A stretch of 64,000 nucleotides of DNA from Chloroflexota bacterium (lineage in GTDB: Bacteria; Chloroflexota; Anaerolineae; Anaerolineales; Villigracilaceae). Position 1 is the stretch's first letter, and every line of letters begins with the position of its first letter. Below the pieces are notes generated by a model. It made no database searches. It saw only the letters and a program-made list of their open reading frames with translations, and was not told where the DNA came from. Positions 19,205-28,511 of this stretch are shown here, in pieces. Position numbers and translations under genes: made by a program. The stretch covers positions 62,001 to 126,000 of the forward strand of contig JACPVF010000016.1 of assembly GCA_016191845.1 (NCBI GenBank), read 5' to 3'.

Positions 19205-19600
19205 ATGAAGAAGATGACTGTAATCAAGCTGGCGATAGTCGTTGCCGTGCTAAGCATTGCGCTGGTGTCCTACAAATCTGTTCATGCCCTTATCATGTGC
19301 CAGGGTTGGGCGACTGCCAGCTACGGGGGCGGTTCAACGGGATCTGGAACGGGCCAGTGCAGCTATGGGTATACACCGATTCCCAATTCGAAAATCATCG
19401 TAGAGATGAGAAATTGTTCCACGAATGCGACTGTGGTTGGGACTGCAAAAACGACCTTCTGCACCGCTAAAACCTCATGCTCTGGCAGTTCCAACAGCTT
19501 CACGCGTGTCTCTGGCCAAAAATACTATTCGTATGTCACTTACACGCCAGACAGGAACTACCCCAACTACGCCTTTATCGATACGAGCGCCTGCAAATAG
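19205..19600 (+). CDS. Small secreted Cys-containing protein
   Basis: MKKMTVIKLAIVVAVLSIALVSYKSVHA signal peptide; multiple Cys in mature part. Confidence 0.65.
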   Translation: MKKMTVIKLAIVVAVLSIALVSYKSVHALIMCQGWATASYGGGSTGSGTGQCSYGYTPIPNSKIIVEMRNCSTNATVVGTAKTTFCTAKTSCSGSSNSFTRVSGQKYYSYVTYTPDRNYPNYAFIDTSACK

Positions 19601-19672
19601 CTAACTGAAGACAGCGAAGATACCAACTCCGATTTTTTGTTTCGATATGGTTACTGATTATTCACAAGGAGG

Positions 19673-19699
19673 CACCCACCAATTGGTGGGTGTTTTTAT
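19673..19699 (+). terminator. Intrinsic terminator
   Basis: CACCCACC-AATT-GGTGGGTG-TTTTTATT. Confidence 0.85.
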
Positions 19700-19970
19700 T
19701 GTGATATTGCCGAATTGACCATATTTATGAGTGGGTAATTTGGTTGCCGAGCACGGCCAGAGCCACTTTATACCCCTGCGAGAAGATCCTTCACCATGTT
19801 TCACTGTTGACAGTGAAATACTTGGTGTCAGGCTGTGGCTGCGCTGGAGCGGCTGATCGAGAGGCGCAGGTCGTGAGGCCTGCGCCAAAATGAAAAAATG
19901 TTGGGCACCTTTGTTGCCCTTAAAAGGGAATCGACTTATAATTTTATGCAAGCTAGATTGGCTCTGAGGC

Positions 19971-20519
19971 ATGGAAAACAAAACCGTGGCACATGATATT
20001 TTCAAGGACCCTGACCAGCTATTAAGTTACTACAATATTCAAGCTGCCGATTTTCGTATGCGGCATACCGCAATTTGGACAGAGGTGCAACACTATACTT
20101 GGGTCCTTTCGGTTGTTTTGGGCGCTGGACCATTATCCGCTGTAAGCCAGAAAAGCCTCACACCTGTACAACTTGGTTTTCTCCTGTTTCTGCCTCTCGT
20201 TGGCGTTGTGGTTTCCATCCTTGCCTTTTATATTATTCGACGTGACTTTGTTTATTACAGTCAAGCTGACTCTCGCCTCTTATATATTGAAAAACAGTTG
20301 GGGGTTGTCAAAAATAAAGGCTATGCGGACGAGCGATTACACAGAGCAGAGAAATCAAATTTTTCCGTCATTCAAGATGTAAAGCAACAAACTGTAATTG
20401 GCATGCGATCTGTCATAAAAGGCAGAATTCGCGCCTTAATTCTGACTACATTCATTGTTTATACCCTGGCTGGAATTGGAGAAGTTTCTTATTTTGCTTA
20501 CCTTCTCTTTCACAGATAA
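19971..20519 (+). CDS. Hypothetical membrane protein
   Basis: Three hydrophobic segments; no recognised family. Confidence 0.6.
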   Translation: MENKTVAHDIFKDPDQLLSYYNIQAADFRMRHTAIWTEVQHYTWVLSVVLGAGPLSAVSQKSLTPVQLGFLLFLPLVGVVVSILAFYIIRRDFVYYSQADSRLLYIEKQLGVVKNKGYADERLHRAEKSNFSVIQDVKQQTVIGMRSVIKGRIRALILTTFIVYTLAGIGEVSYFAYLLFHR

Positions 20520-20527
20520 ATACGGAC

Positions 20528-20621
20528 TCCTGCGCTGCATGGGTGGCCTTGTACCCAGCACCCGCCCACACGCAGGTATCCCACTCGCTCCGCTCGGGGA
20601 CGATGTCGCAAACCGTTAGGT
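20528..20621 (+). repeat. attC-like spacer candidate ending in GTTAGGT
   Basis: Inverted-repeat-rich sequence with TGCG...CGCAAACC-GTTAGGT (GTTRRRY core) between stop of one ORF and start of next. Confidence 0.4.
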
Positions 20622-20646
20622 TTTTTGTAACCTTGGAGAAATACTT

Positions 20647-21624
20647 ATGAAAGCGATTGTATACGAAAAATATGGGTCCCCTGATGTTATTCAATTCAAG
20701 GATATAGATAAACCCACGCCCAAGGATGATGAAGTCTTGATAAAAATTCATGCGGCAGCCGTAAATGCGTATGACTGGCATTTCCTGACTGCTGATATAT
20801 TCTTGATTCGATTCATGGGCGGAGGGCTTCTCAAACCCAAAAACACCAGACTAGGCGCCGACATGGCGGGACGGATTGAAGCAGTTGGCAAAAATGTCAA
20901 GCAGTTTCAGCCAGGTGATGAGGTGTTTGGGATGGTAAAAGGCAGTTTTGCCGAGTACACATGTGCTCCTGAAAACGCATTAGCATTGAAGCCAGTCCAT
21001 ACTTCGTTCAACGAAGCAGCAGCCATACCCATGGCGGCAATCACCGCTCTGCAAGGTCTGCGCGATGAAGGGCAGATTCGGGCAGGACAAAAGGTTTTAA
21101 TTAATGGCGCATCAGGTGGTGTGGGAACTTTTGCGGTGCAAATTGCCAAATCTTTCGGCGCTGAAGTGACCGCCGTGTGTAGCACCAGGAATTTGGAACA
21201 AGCACGCTCAATCGGGGCAGACCATGTTATTGATTACACCAAAGAGGACTTTACCCAAAATGGTCAACAGTATGATCTTGTTTTTGCGGCGAATGGTTAT
21301 CATTCGCTTTCAGCTTATAAACGCGCCTTAACTCCCAAGGGTATTTATATTATGGCTGGAGGTTCCATGGCGCAAATCTTCCAGTCCATGCTCATGGGGT
21401 CAATGATGTCAGAAACTGATGGCAGAAAAATGTCAGGCGTCAGCGCAAAACGAAGCCAAGATGACCTGGTTTTTATAAAAGAACTTTTTGAAGCAGGAAA
21501 AGTAAAATCCATTATTGATAGACAGTATCTGTTAAGTGAAACTGCTGAGGCGCTTCGGTATCTTGGAGCAGGACATGCCAGAGGAAAAATAGTAATATCT
21601 GTGGAAAGCAACAACAAAACCTAA
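20647..21624 (+). CDS. NAD(P)-dependent alcohol dehydrogenase / quinone oxidoreductase (MDR family)
   Basis: GADMAGRIEAVGKNVKQFQPGDEVFG, VLINGASGGVGTFAVQIAKSFGAEVTAVCST. Confidence 0.92.
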   Translation: MKAIVYEKYGSPDVIQFKDIDKPTPKDDEVLIKIHAAAVNAYDWHFLTADIFLIRFMGGGLLKPKNTRLGADMAGRIEAVGKNVKQFQPGDEVFGMVKGSFAEYTCAPENALALKPVHTSFNEAAAIPMAAITALQGLRDEGQIRAGQKVLINGASGGVGTFAVQIAKSFGAEVTAVCSTRNLEQARSIGADHVIDYTKEDFTQNGQQYDLVFAANGYHSLSAYKRALTPKGIYIMAGGSMAQIFQSMLMGSMMSETDGRKMSGVSAKRSQDDLVFIKELFEAGKVKSIIDRQYLLSETAEALRYLGAGHARGKIVISVESNNKT

Positions 21625-21774
21625 TATTGCGTGCACCCGACGCTAGGGAGCCTGGTGTAATCTCAAACAGTTTTCTACGTCTTATCATTTTTCACATCGG
21701 ATGGCGGGACGCCGTCCCAGCCCCAGCGCAAGCACTCCGCAGAGAGAACACGGGGCGTGTGCGGACTGTTAGTT
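21619..21774 (+). repeat. attC-like spacer candidate ending in GTTAGTT
   Basis: Begins ACCTAATATTGCGTGCACCCGACGC, ends GCGTGTGCGGACT-GTTAGTT; ~155 nt inverted-repeat-like spacer. Confidence 0.4.
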
Positions 21775-21808
21775 GCTCCCTTTACAAAAAGATGGATGAA
21801 AGTTTTCT

Positions 21809-22402
21809 ATGTTCAGCATAACAATGTTACGGTGGATTACGCTAAGCAGTTTTTTGTTCTGGTTTATTTGGTATTGGAAAGGCGGGAAAGAGATACTCGC
21901 TGACATTCAAAACTCATTGCATTCCAGCACCTCTAGCCTTGACACAATCCTATTGATCACCATTTCACTTTGCTCTGTCGGAATCGTAGGGACAGGAGTT
22001 CTTGCCAGTCTCAGACTATTGCCTATTGTCCTTTCGCAAAACGTAGCGATTACATTCATCGGCATGTTGCTCTCGGTTTCTGGCATTATGGGCATGTTTT
22101 ATTGCCGCCTCCATCTAGGCAGATTTTGGACAGCAGAAACGGATGTGGCGAACGACCATCAGGTAGTAGATACAGGACCTTATCGTTTCGCCCGACATCC
22201 AATCTACACATTTGCTATTATGATGTATATAGGTCTGAGCATGGTATTTCTGTGGCTATGGAATGTAGTATTGGCAGGCATCGTTATTGTGGCTTATATA
22301 CTCAAAGCAAGAGATGAAGATCGTTATCTGGAGCAAAACTTGGCAGGTTATCAAGAATACAAACAGCGTGTTCATTACTATTTATTGCCTGGTCTATGGT
22401 AG
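21809..22402 (+). CDS. Isoprenylcysteine carboxyl methyltransferase (ICMT/PEMT) family
   Basis: VDTGPYRFARHPIYTFAIMMYIG...EDRYLEQNLAGYQEYKQRVHYYLLPGLW. Confidence 0.88.
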   Translation: MFSITMLRWITLSSFLFWFIWYWKGGKEILADIQNSLHSSTSSLDTILLITISLCSVGIVGTGVLASLRLLPIVLSQNVAITFIGMLLSVSGIMGMFYCRLHLGRFWTAETDVANDHQVVDTGPYRFARHPIYTFAIMMYIGLSMVFLWLWNVVLAGIVIVAYILKARDEDRYLEQNLAGYQEYKQRVHYYLLPGLW

Positions 22403-22486
22403 GGCGGCCAGCAAGCGCAGATTTAGTGTTGGGGATTCTGACCCTTTCGCTTGGCGGCACCTCCTCACTATAATATCCAAATCATC

Positions 22487-22801
22487 ATGAGCCACGTCTT
22501 TGATAGTCCCTTCAATTACATTCCCGCCATCTTTATCTATATGACTTACAAATTCATGGTCATATTTTTTGGCATCAGGATGATGTTGACAGTGCATAAA
22601 ATCAAAAATATTGCCCTGGCGCTGGCGGGTTTCCTCAGCCCAACGTTGGTCACGTTTGCATGGCTGATCGACGTAGGTACTAAATTCGATATAAACTTCA
22701 CCTGGTTTATTTATTCCCCTGTTGCATTGCTGCTGGATTTTTCCATTGTAGGCTTGATCCGTGTGTTCTTGGAGCGTTCATCGTCGGATAAGACAGGTTG
22801 A
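22487..22801 (+). CDS. Hypothetical membrane protein
   Basis: Hydrophobic ORF; start at MSHVFDSPF. Confidence 0.5.
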   Translation: MSHVFDSPFNYIPAIFIYMTYKFMVIFFGIRMMLTVHKIKNIALALAGFLSPTLVTFAWLIDVGTKFDINFTWFIYSPVALLLDFSIVGLIRVFLERSSSDKTG

Positions 22802-22899
22802 TTTAACAACCACTGAAATTCTTGAAAAAATAGAACACGAGTTCTAAAATAAGATCAAACAGCCACATGCTGGCTGTTCGCCATTTAACGAGGTAACCA

Positions 22900-23070
22900 T
22901 GCCTCTTCCACAAATCACTTATCAGTTGCCGCTCGAACTGGACCTGCCCGCAGCTGAAGAAGAAGGCGGAGTCGGACAGGATGAAGCCCGCCAGCGAAGC
23001 GAAGTATTCTGCAAGGCCCTGGAGGCCATGTTTGGCAAGAGTGGTGAACGGGTGGCGATGGGATACTTCT
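22900..23070 (+). CDS. Small hypothetical ORF (56 aa)
   Basis: ATGCCTCTTCCACAAATC... MPLPQITYQLPLELDLPAAEEEGG...; below ORF-track size cutoff. Confidence 0.35.
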
Positions 23071-23229
23071 AGAATTATGATCCTGCCGACATCAGCGGCG
23101 TGACTTGCCCCCTTCAGGTTGCGCCTGTCTTAGGATAGCTCTCAGAAAAATGGGCTATGGTTGTAATCTGCAATTGGCAGACGTATAATCTTAACCAGAG
23201 TATGAGAGGGATTTTTTCGCGCAATCCAT

Positions 23230-23664
23230 TTGTGGAGGCCGAAGATGAGACAGATCCTTTGCGCCATGTTGGCAGTAGTCCTGGTGACCACTGCCTGTGC
23301 GTTTTTCGGGGGAAACCAACCGACCCAGCCCAAAGCAGGTCATTGGGAGGGAAGTGGTCCAACCATATCCTTCAATATCACAGAGGATGGGCAACTGACC
23401 AATCTTCAAATGACCGTTCCTTATGGAGGCACAACCTGTAAGCTCTATATTCCCTCGATAACGGTCCAGACGGATTACTCGTTCACCCTGGATTTCACAT
23501 CTGCAGAGACGCTTTCCATGGGGTACATTATGGGCGTATTTCACGGCACGAAGGCCTCGGGCAAGTACCTGATTAAGATGTGCGCACAAAGCATCAGTTT
23601 TGTCCCTGGGGAGGACAAGGACAGAGACTGGAGCGCCGAGTGGAAGAGCAATTCGACACCCTAG
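23230..23664 (+). CDS. Putative lipoprotein
   Basis: MRQILCAMLAVVLVTTACAFFGG lipobox; start probably at internal Met (23245). Confidence 0.65.
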   Translation: MWRPKMRQILCAMLAVVLVTTACAFFGGNQPTQPKAGHWEGSGPTISFNITEDGQLTNLQMTVPYGGTTCKLYIPSITVQTDYSFTLDFTSAETLSMGYIMGVFHGTKASGKYLIKMCAQSISFVPGEDKDRDWSAEWKSNSTP

Positions 23665-23710
23665 TTATGCGTGTGAGATAGGCTTGCGTCCGAAATCCAA
23701 CCCCCGTATC

Positions 23711-23931
23711 TATGAGCTCAGCGAAAACATGCGGACCACCCTTGCACAGCCCTCATAGGTGGACCTTGTGGATCCTGCCGCGCCCGAAGCGTGCTGGATG
23801 CTGCGCCAGCTGGAGACAGCGGGCCAGAGTCTGCGGCCTGGCCAGCATGTGAAGTGGATCTACACGTGTGGGAAGGTCCGCACGAAGTGGACCTGGAGCG
23901 GTATGCGAAACTGCTGTTGAGGCTGTGGTGA
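23711..23931 (+). pseudogene. Remnant of a larger protein C-terminus, possibly family-B DNA polymerase
   Basis: Broken frames: VDLVDPAAPEACWMLRQLETAGQSLRPGQHVKWIYT then shifted VWEGPHEVDLERYAKLLLRLW*. Confidence 0.35.
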
Positions 23932-24031
23932 GGAATTATCACAATTTGGAGAGGAGGTGACGTTTTCCTACTTGTTGCGCATGGAAACAGTTTCATATTT
24001 GTGTGTCTAAAGTAAAAAGGAGAAAGTCGCC

Positions 24032-24628
24032 ATGATTAAGAATCGTGGTTTATTGCGTGCCTTTGGAATACTGGCACTGACTGCGATCTACCTGGCAGCC
24101 TGTACAACAACACCATCGCCTTCAACACCATCTCCCATGGGGGACACTATAAATTTCGATGACCTGAGCCCGAATACGGTTTACCACGTCAACGACACCT
24201 TCACATCTGTAAATGCTACGTTATCCGTATTGCCTTTCTATTGGAGGGATAAAACCTCGCATAACGATGGCAGTGCAACAGTGATAGTTGCCGAGAAAGC
24301 TGGCGGTACGGGGAATGAGATCATGCTTAATAACGTTAATCTTGGCTTCGATGTCGGTTCTCTTGAGTGCATTACCCTCCGTTTTTTCAAGAGCGGAGGT
24401 AATGTAAATTTGGTTATCAATCAGGACAAGGGAAACTTCGACGAATTTCAAGATACCAACGTAGGCGGCGTCGACGTGTCTGTTGCCTATGATTCGAACA
24501 CCAATTACAAGGGCACCATCACATTACGCGGAAAGTTCGAGAAGTTCGTCTTTCAAGAAAAATGGTCGATCTCATTTGCCATCGGCGGGCAAGAGTTGTG
24601 GCTGGATGACATTGGGCCATGTCGTTGA
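24032..24628 (+). CDS. Putative lipoprotein
   Basis: ALTAIYLAACTTTPSPSTPSP lipobox and linker. Confidence 0.65.
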   Translation: MIKNRGLLRAFGILALTAIYLAACTTTPSPSTPSPMGDTINFDDLSPNTVYHVNDTFTSVNATLSVLPFYWRDKTSHNDGSATVIVAEKAGGTGNEIMLNNVNLGFDVGSLECITLRFFKSGGNVNLVINQDKGNFDEFQDTNVGGVDVSVAYDSNTNYKGTITLRGKFEKFVFQEKWSISFAIGGQELWLDDIGPCR

Positions 24629-24741
24629 GCGGGTACTTTATTAGAGGTATAAGGTTGTAGTTCGTCGAAGAGGGCGAGGCGCTGTCTCGCCCCTACGAAT
24701 CGCCTAGACGGGGGAGCATTTTGTATACAAAAGGAGTTCAG

Positions 24742-25200
24742 ATGAGGCCAAAAGGATTTTTGTATCAAGCAGCAGGCGTTGTGCTGATTGCCCTGTTCCT
24801 GGTCGGATGCGGTGCACTAACGGCGGGCACTTCGAATCCAAATGGACAGCCTGCTGCCGCCGATGAATATGTGCTTGCGCCTATTGATTGTATTGTTTCT
24901 CATTCCAGTTGGAGAGGGACCGTGGTCGCCCCAGGCGTCACCAAGCCTACCAGTGGTACCGTCACTGCCTTCGAGTGCAATGGGAAAGCTGTGGAACTTA
25001 CAAGCGATACGATCACCGATGGATATATCGAGACCAAGGATTTCGGAAAGATCGGCATCCGTTTTGCAAGTCAGGTCCAAACGATTGGGGCGGGCGAGTA
25101 CATGGACGTTGCAGAAGGGATCTCTTTGCCTGAGCCAGCCATTGAAGTCTATGTCCTGAGTTCCGTGTTGAAGGACTTTACAACTCAATATTCAAAGTGA
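24742..25200 (+). CDS. Putative lipoprotein
   Basis: GVVLIALFLVGCGALTAG lipobox; start at ATG 24742. Confidence 0.65.
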   Translation: MRPKGFLYQAAGVVLIALFLVGCGALTAGTSNPNGQPAAADEYVLAPIDCIVSHSSWRGTVVAPGVTKPTSGTVTAFECNGKAVELTSDTITDGYIETKDFGKIGIRFASQVQTIGAGEYMDVAEGISLPEPAIEVYVLSSVLKDFTTQYSK

Positions 25201-25259
25201 GAATTGGGGAATTAAGAGATTGCTTCCAACTGGGGCGAGGTGTCGCCTCGCCCCTACAG

Positions 25260-25283
25260 GCCCGCCTTTCGGCGGGCTTTTTT
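25260..25283 (+). terminator. Intrinsic terminator
   Basis: GCCCGCC-TTTC-GGCGGGC-TTTTTT. Confidence 0.85.
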
Positions 25284-25333
25284 AACTTTGTCTGCTTGTT
25301 TTAAAAACGGGTGAAGGTCGGTGCGGTGCAATG

Positions 25334-26524
25334 TCAGCGTTCGATCAACACGATCTCCGTCTGGCAACTGCCGAGGTATTCTGCGCCGCTCTCCGTAATA
25401 ACCACGTCCTCTTCCAGGCCGAGGTAACCGTAGCCGGGCACGGCCAGCCCGGGCTCGATGGTGAAGACCTGGCCGACTTCCAGTTTCAGGTTGGGGGAGT
25501 CGCCGTATTTCTCCCAGAGCGGGCCCAGCAGGGCACCGCCGTCGTGGGCTACGCGGCCAAGCTGATGGCCGAGGGCGTAGGGGTAGCTGGGATAACCCGC
25601 GCCCGTGACGATGTCGCGCGCGATGATGTCGATAGCGTTGCCTGTCACGCCTGCCTGCATGGCGGCGCGCGCCTTTTCGATGGCGGTGCGGATGGTCAGG
25701 AATCCGCGCTGGACCTCGATGGGTGCTTCCGTCTCGCCTTCACGCAGCAGGTAGGCCACGCGCTGGATGTCGGAGCAGTAGTCCTCGTATTTGACGCCGA
25801 AGTCGAAGTGCAGGAGATGTCCACGTTCGAGGCGGATGTCGGTGGGGCCGCTGTGGCCGACGGGGGAGTTGGGTCCGCTGTTGACGGCGGGGCAATTCTC
25901 GGCGGGCCAGGCCAGTTCTAATCCGCGCGTGCGGACTTGAGCCTGCATGAAGTCGGCCACCTCCAACTCGGTCATGCCGATTTGAAGGTAGTCGAAGGTC
26001 TGTTGGAAGATTTCGTCGGTGATGCGCACGGCCTCGCGGATGCGCGCCAATTCTTCGGGAGTCTTGCGTCCGCGCAGGGAGTTGATGATCGGCTCGGCGC
26101 TGACCAGTCGGTCGGCGTAGGGCGTGCCTGCCAGGTGCTCGCGCAATATCTCATACATGGCGTGGGTCAACCCGTCGGCATGGACGTTGTTGCGCGAGGT
26201 GTTGACGGCGATGGTTTGTGGGTCGAGGCGGACAATGGTGTCGCGCAGCAGGTCGCGTACGGCAGTGTCGTAGCCAAGGATGGGATCGTACACGCCCAGG
26301 CGTTCGAGCGACTCCTTTTCGAGGTTGCCGATGATGGCGAGCTTCCCGCCTTGACGGGTGAGCATCAGGGCGGAGGGCCAGGTCAAATCAGCGGGACCCA
26401 CCAACAGGTCCAGGGCGGGGTCGCGCACGCCGCTGGTTTCGCGGACGAAGGTCAGCCACAGATCGATCTTCTGTTGCTGGAGGATGTCGATGGCTTGCTG
26501 GACTTTTTCCTGAATGAGGGTCAT
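25334..26524 (-). CDS. M24 family metallopeptidase (Xaa-Pro peptidase-like)
   Basis: HFDFGVKYEDYCSDIQRVAYLL, GHQLGRVAHDGGALLG, FTIEPGLAVPGYGYLGLEEDVVIT. Confidence 0.88.
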   Translation of the reverse strand: MTLIQEKVQQAIDILQQQKIDLWLTFVRETSGVRDPALDLLVGPADLTWPSALMLTRQGGKLAIIGNLEKESLERLGVYDPILGYDTAVRDLLRDTIVRLDPQTIAVNTSRNNVHADGLTHAMYEILREHLAGTPYADRLVSAEPIINSLRGRKTPEELARIREAVRITDEIFQQTFDYLQIGMTELEVADFMQAQVRTRGLELAWPAENCPAVNSGPNSPVGHSGPTDIRLERGHLLHFDFGVKYEDYCSDIQRVAYLLREGETEAPIEVQRGFLTIRTAIEKARAAMQAGVTGNAIDIIARDIVTGAGYPSYPYALGHQLGRVAHDGGALLGPLWEKYGDSPNLKLEVGQVFTIEPGLAVPGYGYLGLEEDVVITESGAEYLGSCQTEIVLIER

Positions 26525-27786
26525 GGCTGCTCCTTGTGCAGTGTGCGCGGGTCTTTCACGAAGATTAACAGGATGGCGAACAATCCCACCGAAAGCGCGG
26601 CCGAGATGAAGAAAGTGGGCTGGAAGCCCGCCAGGTCGGCGATCCAGCCGCCAAGGATGGGAGCGAAGATGGTGGCGGGGGCGGTGAGGGTTTGCGAGAG
26701 GCCGATGTACATCGGGCGGTCGGCCTCGGTGCCGAAGTCGACGGTCATCGACAGGCTGTTGGTCCAGATGGCGACGTTGGCCAGGCCGGTCAACACGAAG
26801 ATGGGATAGAACCAGGTCAGGCTGGGGGCGTTCCAGGCCAGCACGGAACTGGCGAAGGCGGCCACGGCTCCCGCGATGAGCATGGCGCGGTGGCCGATGC
26901 GGTCGCCAAGCAGCCCCATGCCCGCGTTGGCCACCGTCTGCGAGAGAGTGAGCGTGGCGGTCAGGAAGCCCGCGGTGATGGGGTCCATGCTGAAACGGCG
27001 CAGGGCGTAGATGATGTAGAACGAGAAGCCCATCACAGCGAATTGCGAGAGGAAGCGCGCGCCGAGGAACCAGCGGAAGTTGACGTCGCGGGCGAGAACG
27101 GTGCGGGCCTCGTGCCAGAAGTGCGGCTGGGTCTCGGGGATGACCTTTTCGGTGTCCTCGGGTTCGCGGGTGAGTGAGAGTGCATACCAGGAGAGGAAGA
27201 AGAAGACAAAGGCGATCAGGAAGCAGGCCACGAAGTCGAGCGGGGAGTCAAAGGCGTTGAGCAGGTAGCCTGCCAGCACGGCGGCCCCGCTCAGGGTCAA
27301 GTTGGCGAGCGCGCTCTGGAAGCCGAAGAAGGTGCCGCGCGAGTCGGGCGGCATGATCTTGGAGATCATCGAGGTCCAGGTGTTGGCGGTGAAGCCGCCG
27401 CCCAGTCCCTGCCAGATGAGCAGCAGGAAGGTCAATACGAGGGCGGCCTGGATCCCGATGAACGGAATCAGCAGGGCGACCAGGGCCAGCCCCAGGAAGG
27501 GAAAACGTTCGTGGAGGGTGGTCAGCAGGACCGTGCGTTTGTACTTGCGCAATCGGGCGACGCGCTGGGCCATGAACAATTGTGGGAACTGCCAGCCGAC
27601 GGCATGGATGGCGGGTACCAGGCCGATCAACAGCGCGGAATCGGTCATCGTGGCGACGAAAAGGGGCAGGATGGTGCCGAAGGAGGCGAACCCAAGCGCC
27701 ACGCCGAACAGGCCGCCATCCCACAAATTGACGGTGAGGTTGTACTTGAGATTCTGCCTGACTTCTTTTTCAAGGTTGGTAAGCAT
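26521..27786 (-). CDS. MFS transporter
   Basis: 12-TM-like hydrophobic protein, GLLGDRIGHRAML motif; start at MLTNLEKEV. Confidence 0.85.
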   Translation of the reverse strand: MLTNLEKEVRQNLKYNLTVNLWDGGLFGVALGFASFGTILPLFVATMTDSALLIGLVPAIHAVGWQFPQLFMAQRVARLRKYKRTVLLTTLHERFPFLGLALVALLIPFIGIQAALVLTFLLLIWQGLGGGFTANTWTSMISKIMPPDSRGTFFGFQSALANLTLSGAAVLAGYLLNAFDSPLDFVACFLIAFVFFFLSWYALSLTREPEDTEKVIPETQPHFWHEARTVLARDVNFRWFLGARFLSQFAVMGFSFYIIYALRRFSMDPITAGFLTATLTLSQTVANAGMGLLGDRIGHRAMLIAGAVAAFASSVLAWNAPSLTWFYPIFVLTGLANVAIWTNSLSMTVDFGTEADRPMYIGLSQTLTAPATIFAPILGGWIADLAGFQPTFFISAALSVGLFAILLIFVKDPRTLHKEQP

Positions 27787-27840
27787 GGTCGGATTGTAAC
27801 TGAAAGCGCTCCCAACGTGAAAAAATGTCATGTTTTTGCC

Positions 27841-27885
27841 TTGACAAGGTGTACAAGTTGCGTAAAATAAAAACGAACGTTCGTT
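27841..27885 (+). promoter_or_regulatory. Promoter TTGACA-16-TAAAAT with TetR-type operator AACGAACGTTCGTT
   Basis: -35 TTGACA at 27841, -10 TAAAAT at 27863, perfect 14-bp palindrome 27872-27885 just upstream of tetR ATG. Confidence 0.75.
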
Positions 27886-27902
27886 CATTTTTAGGAGAAC
27901 TT

Positions 27903-28511
27903 ATGTCGGATGAAACCCTGAGCAAAGGCGAATTGACGCGGCAGACCATTGAGGATGCCGCCATTGAACTGTTCATGGAGCAGGGCTATCACGCCACCTC
28001 CATGCGGCAGATCGCAGAGCACGCGAACCTGGCCCTGGGGGGCATCTACAACCATTTCAAGAGCAAGGAAGACCTTTTTGAAGCCATCATCGTGGATAAG
28101 CATCCGTACAAACGCGTGCTTCCGCTGGTCCTCGAAGTGCAGGGCGCGACCACCGAGGAGTTCCTGAAGAATGCCATTCAGGTCGTTCTCACTGAGATGT
28201 CCAGGGAGCCCTATTATCTCAAGCTGATGATGATCGAGTTCGTTGAATTCGATGGCGGTCACGGAGCGATCATGTTGAAGGAAGTGGCGCCAAAGATCCT
28301 GCCCGTCTTCGAGCAGATCGTCGAGCGGCGCAAGGATTTACGTGTGACCAATCCCGTTGTGTTGATGCGTTCGTTTTTGGGGATGGTCATCTCTTACATC
28401 ATCACCGACATGATCATGTCCAATTCGGTGCTCAGCCCGCTGATCCCCAAGAACATGACAGACGCCTACGTGGATCTGTTCCTCCACGGCGTTCTGAAGG
28501 AGACCGCATGA
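27903..28511 (+). CDS. TetR family transcriptional regulator
   Basis: TRQTIEDAAIELFMEQGYHATSMRQIAEHANLALGGIYNHFKSKEDLF. Confidence 0.93.
   Translation: MSDETLSKGELTRQTIEDAAIELFMEQGYHATSMRQIAEHANLALGGIYNHFKSKEDLFEAIIVDKHPYKRVLPLVLEVQGATTEEFLKNAIQVVLTEMSREPYYLKLMMIEFVEFDGGHGAIMLKEVAPKILPVFEQIVERRKDLRVTNPVVLMRSFLGMVISYIITDMIMSNSVLSPLIPKNMTDAYVDLFLHGVLKETA

Noticed and set aside
21626-21780. Spacer as a riboswitch or sRNA
   Set aside because: No known riboswitch motif matched; position and GTTAG-type end fit a cassette spacer better
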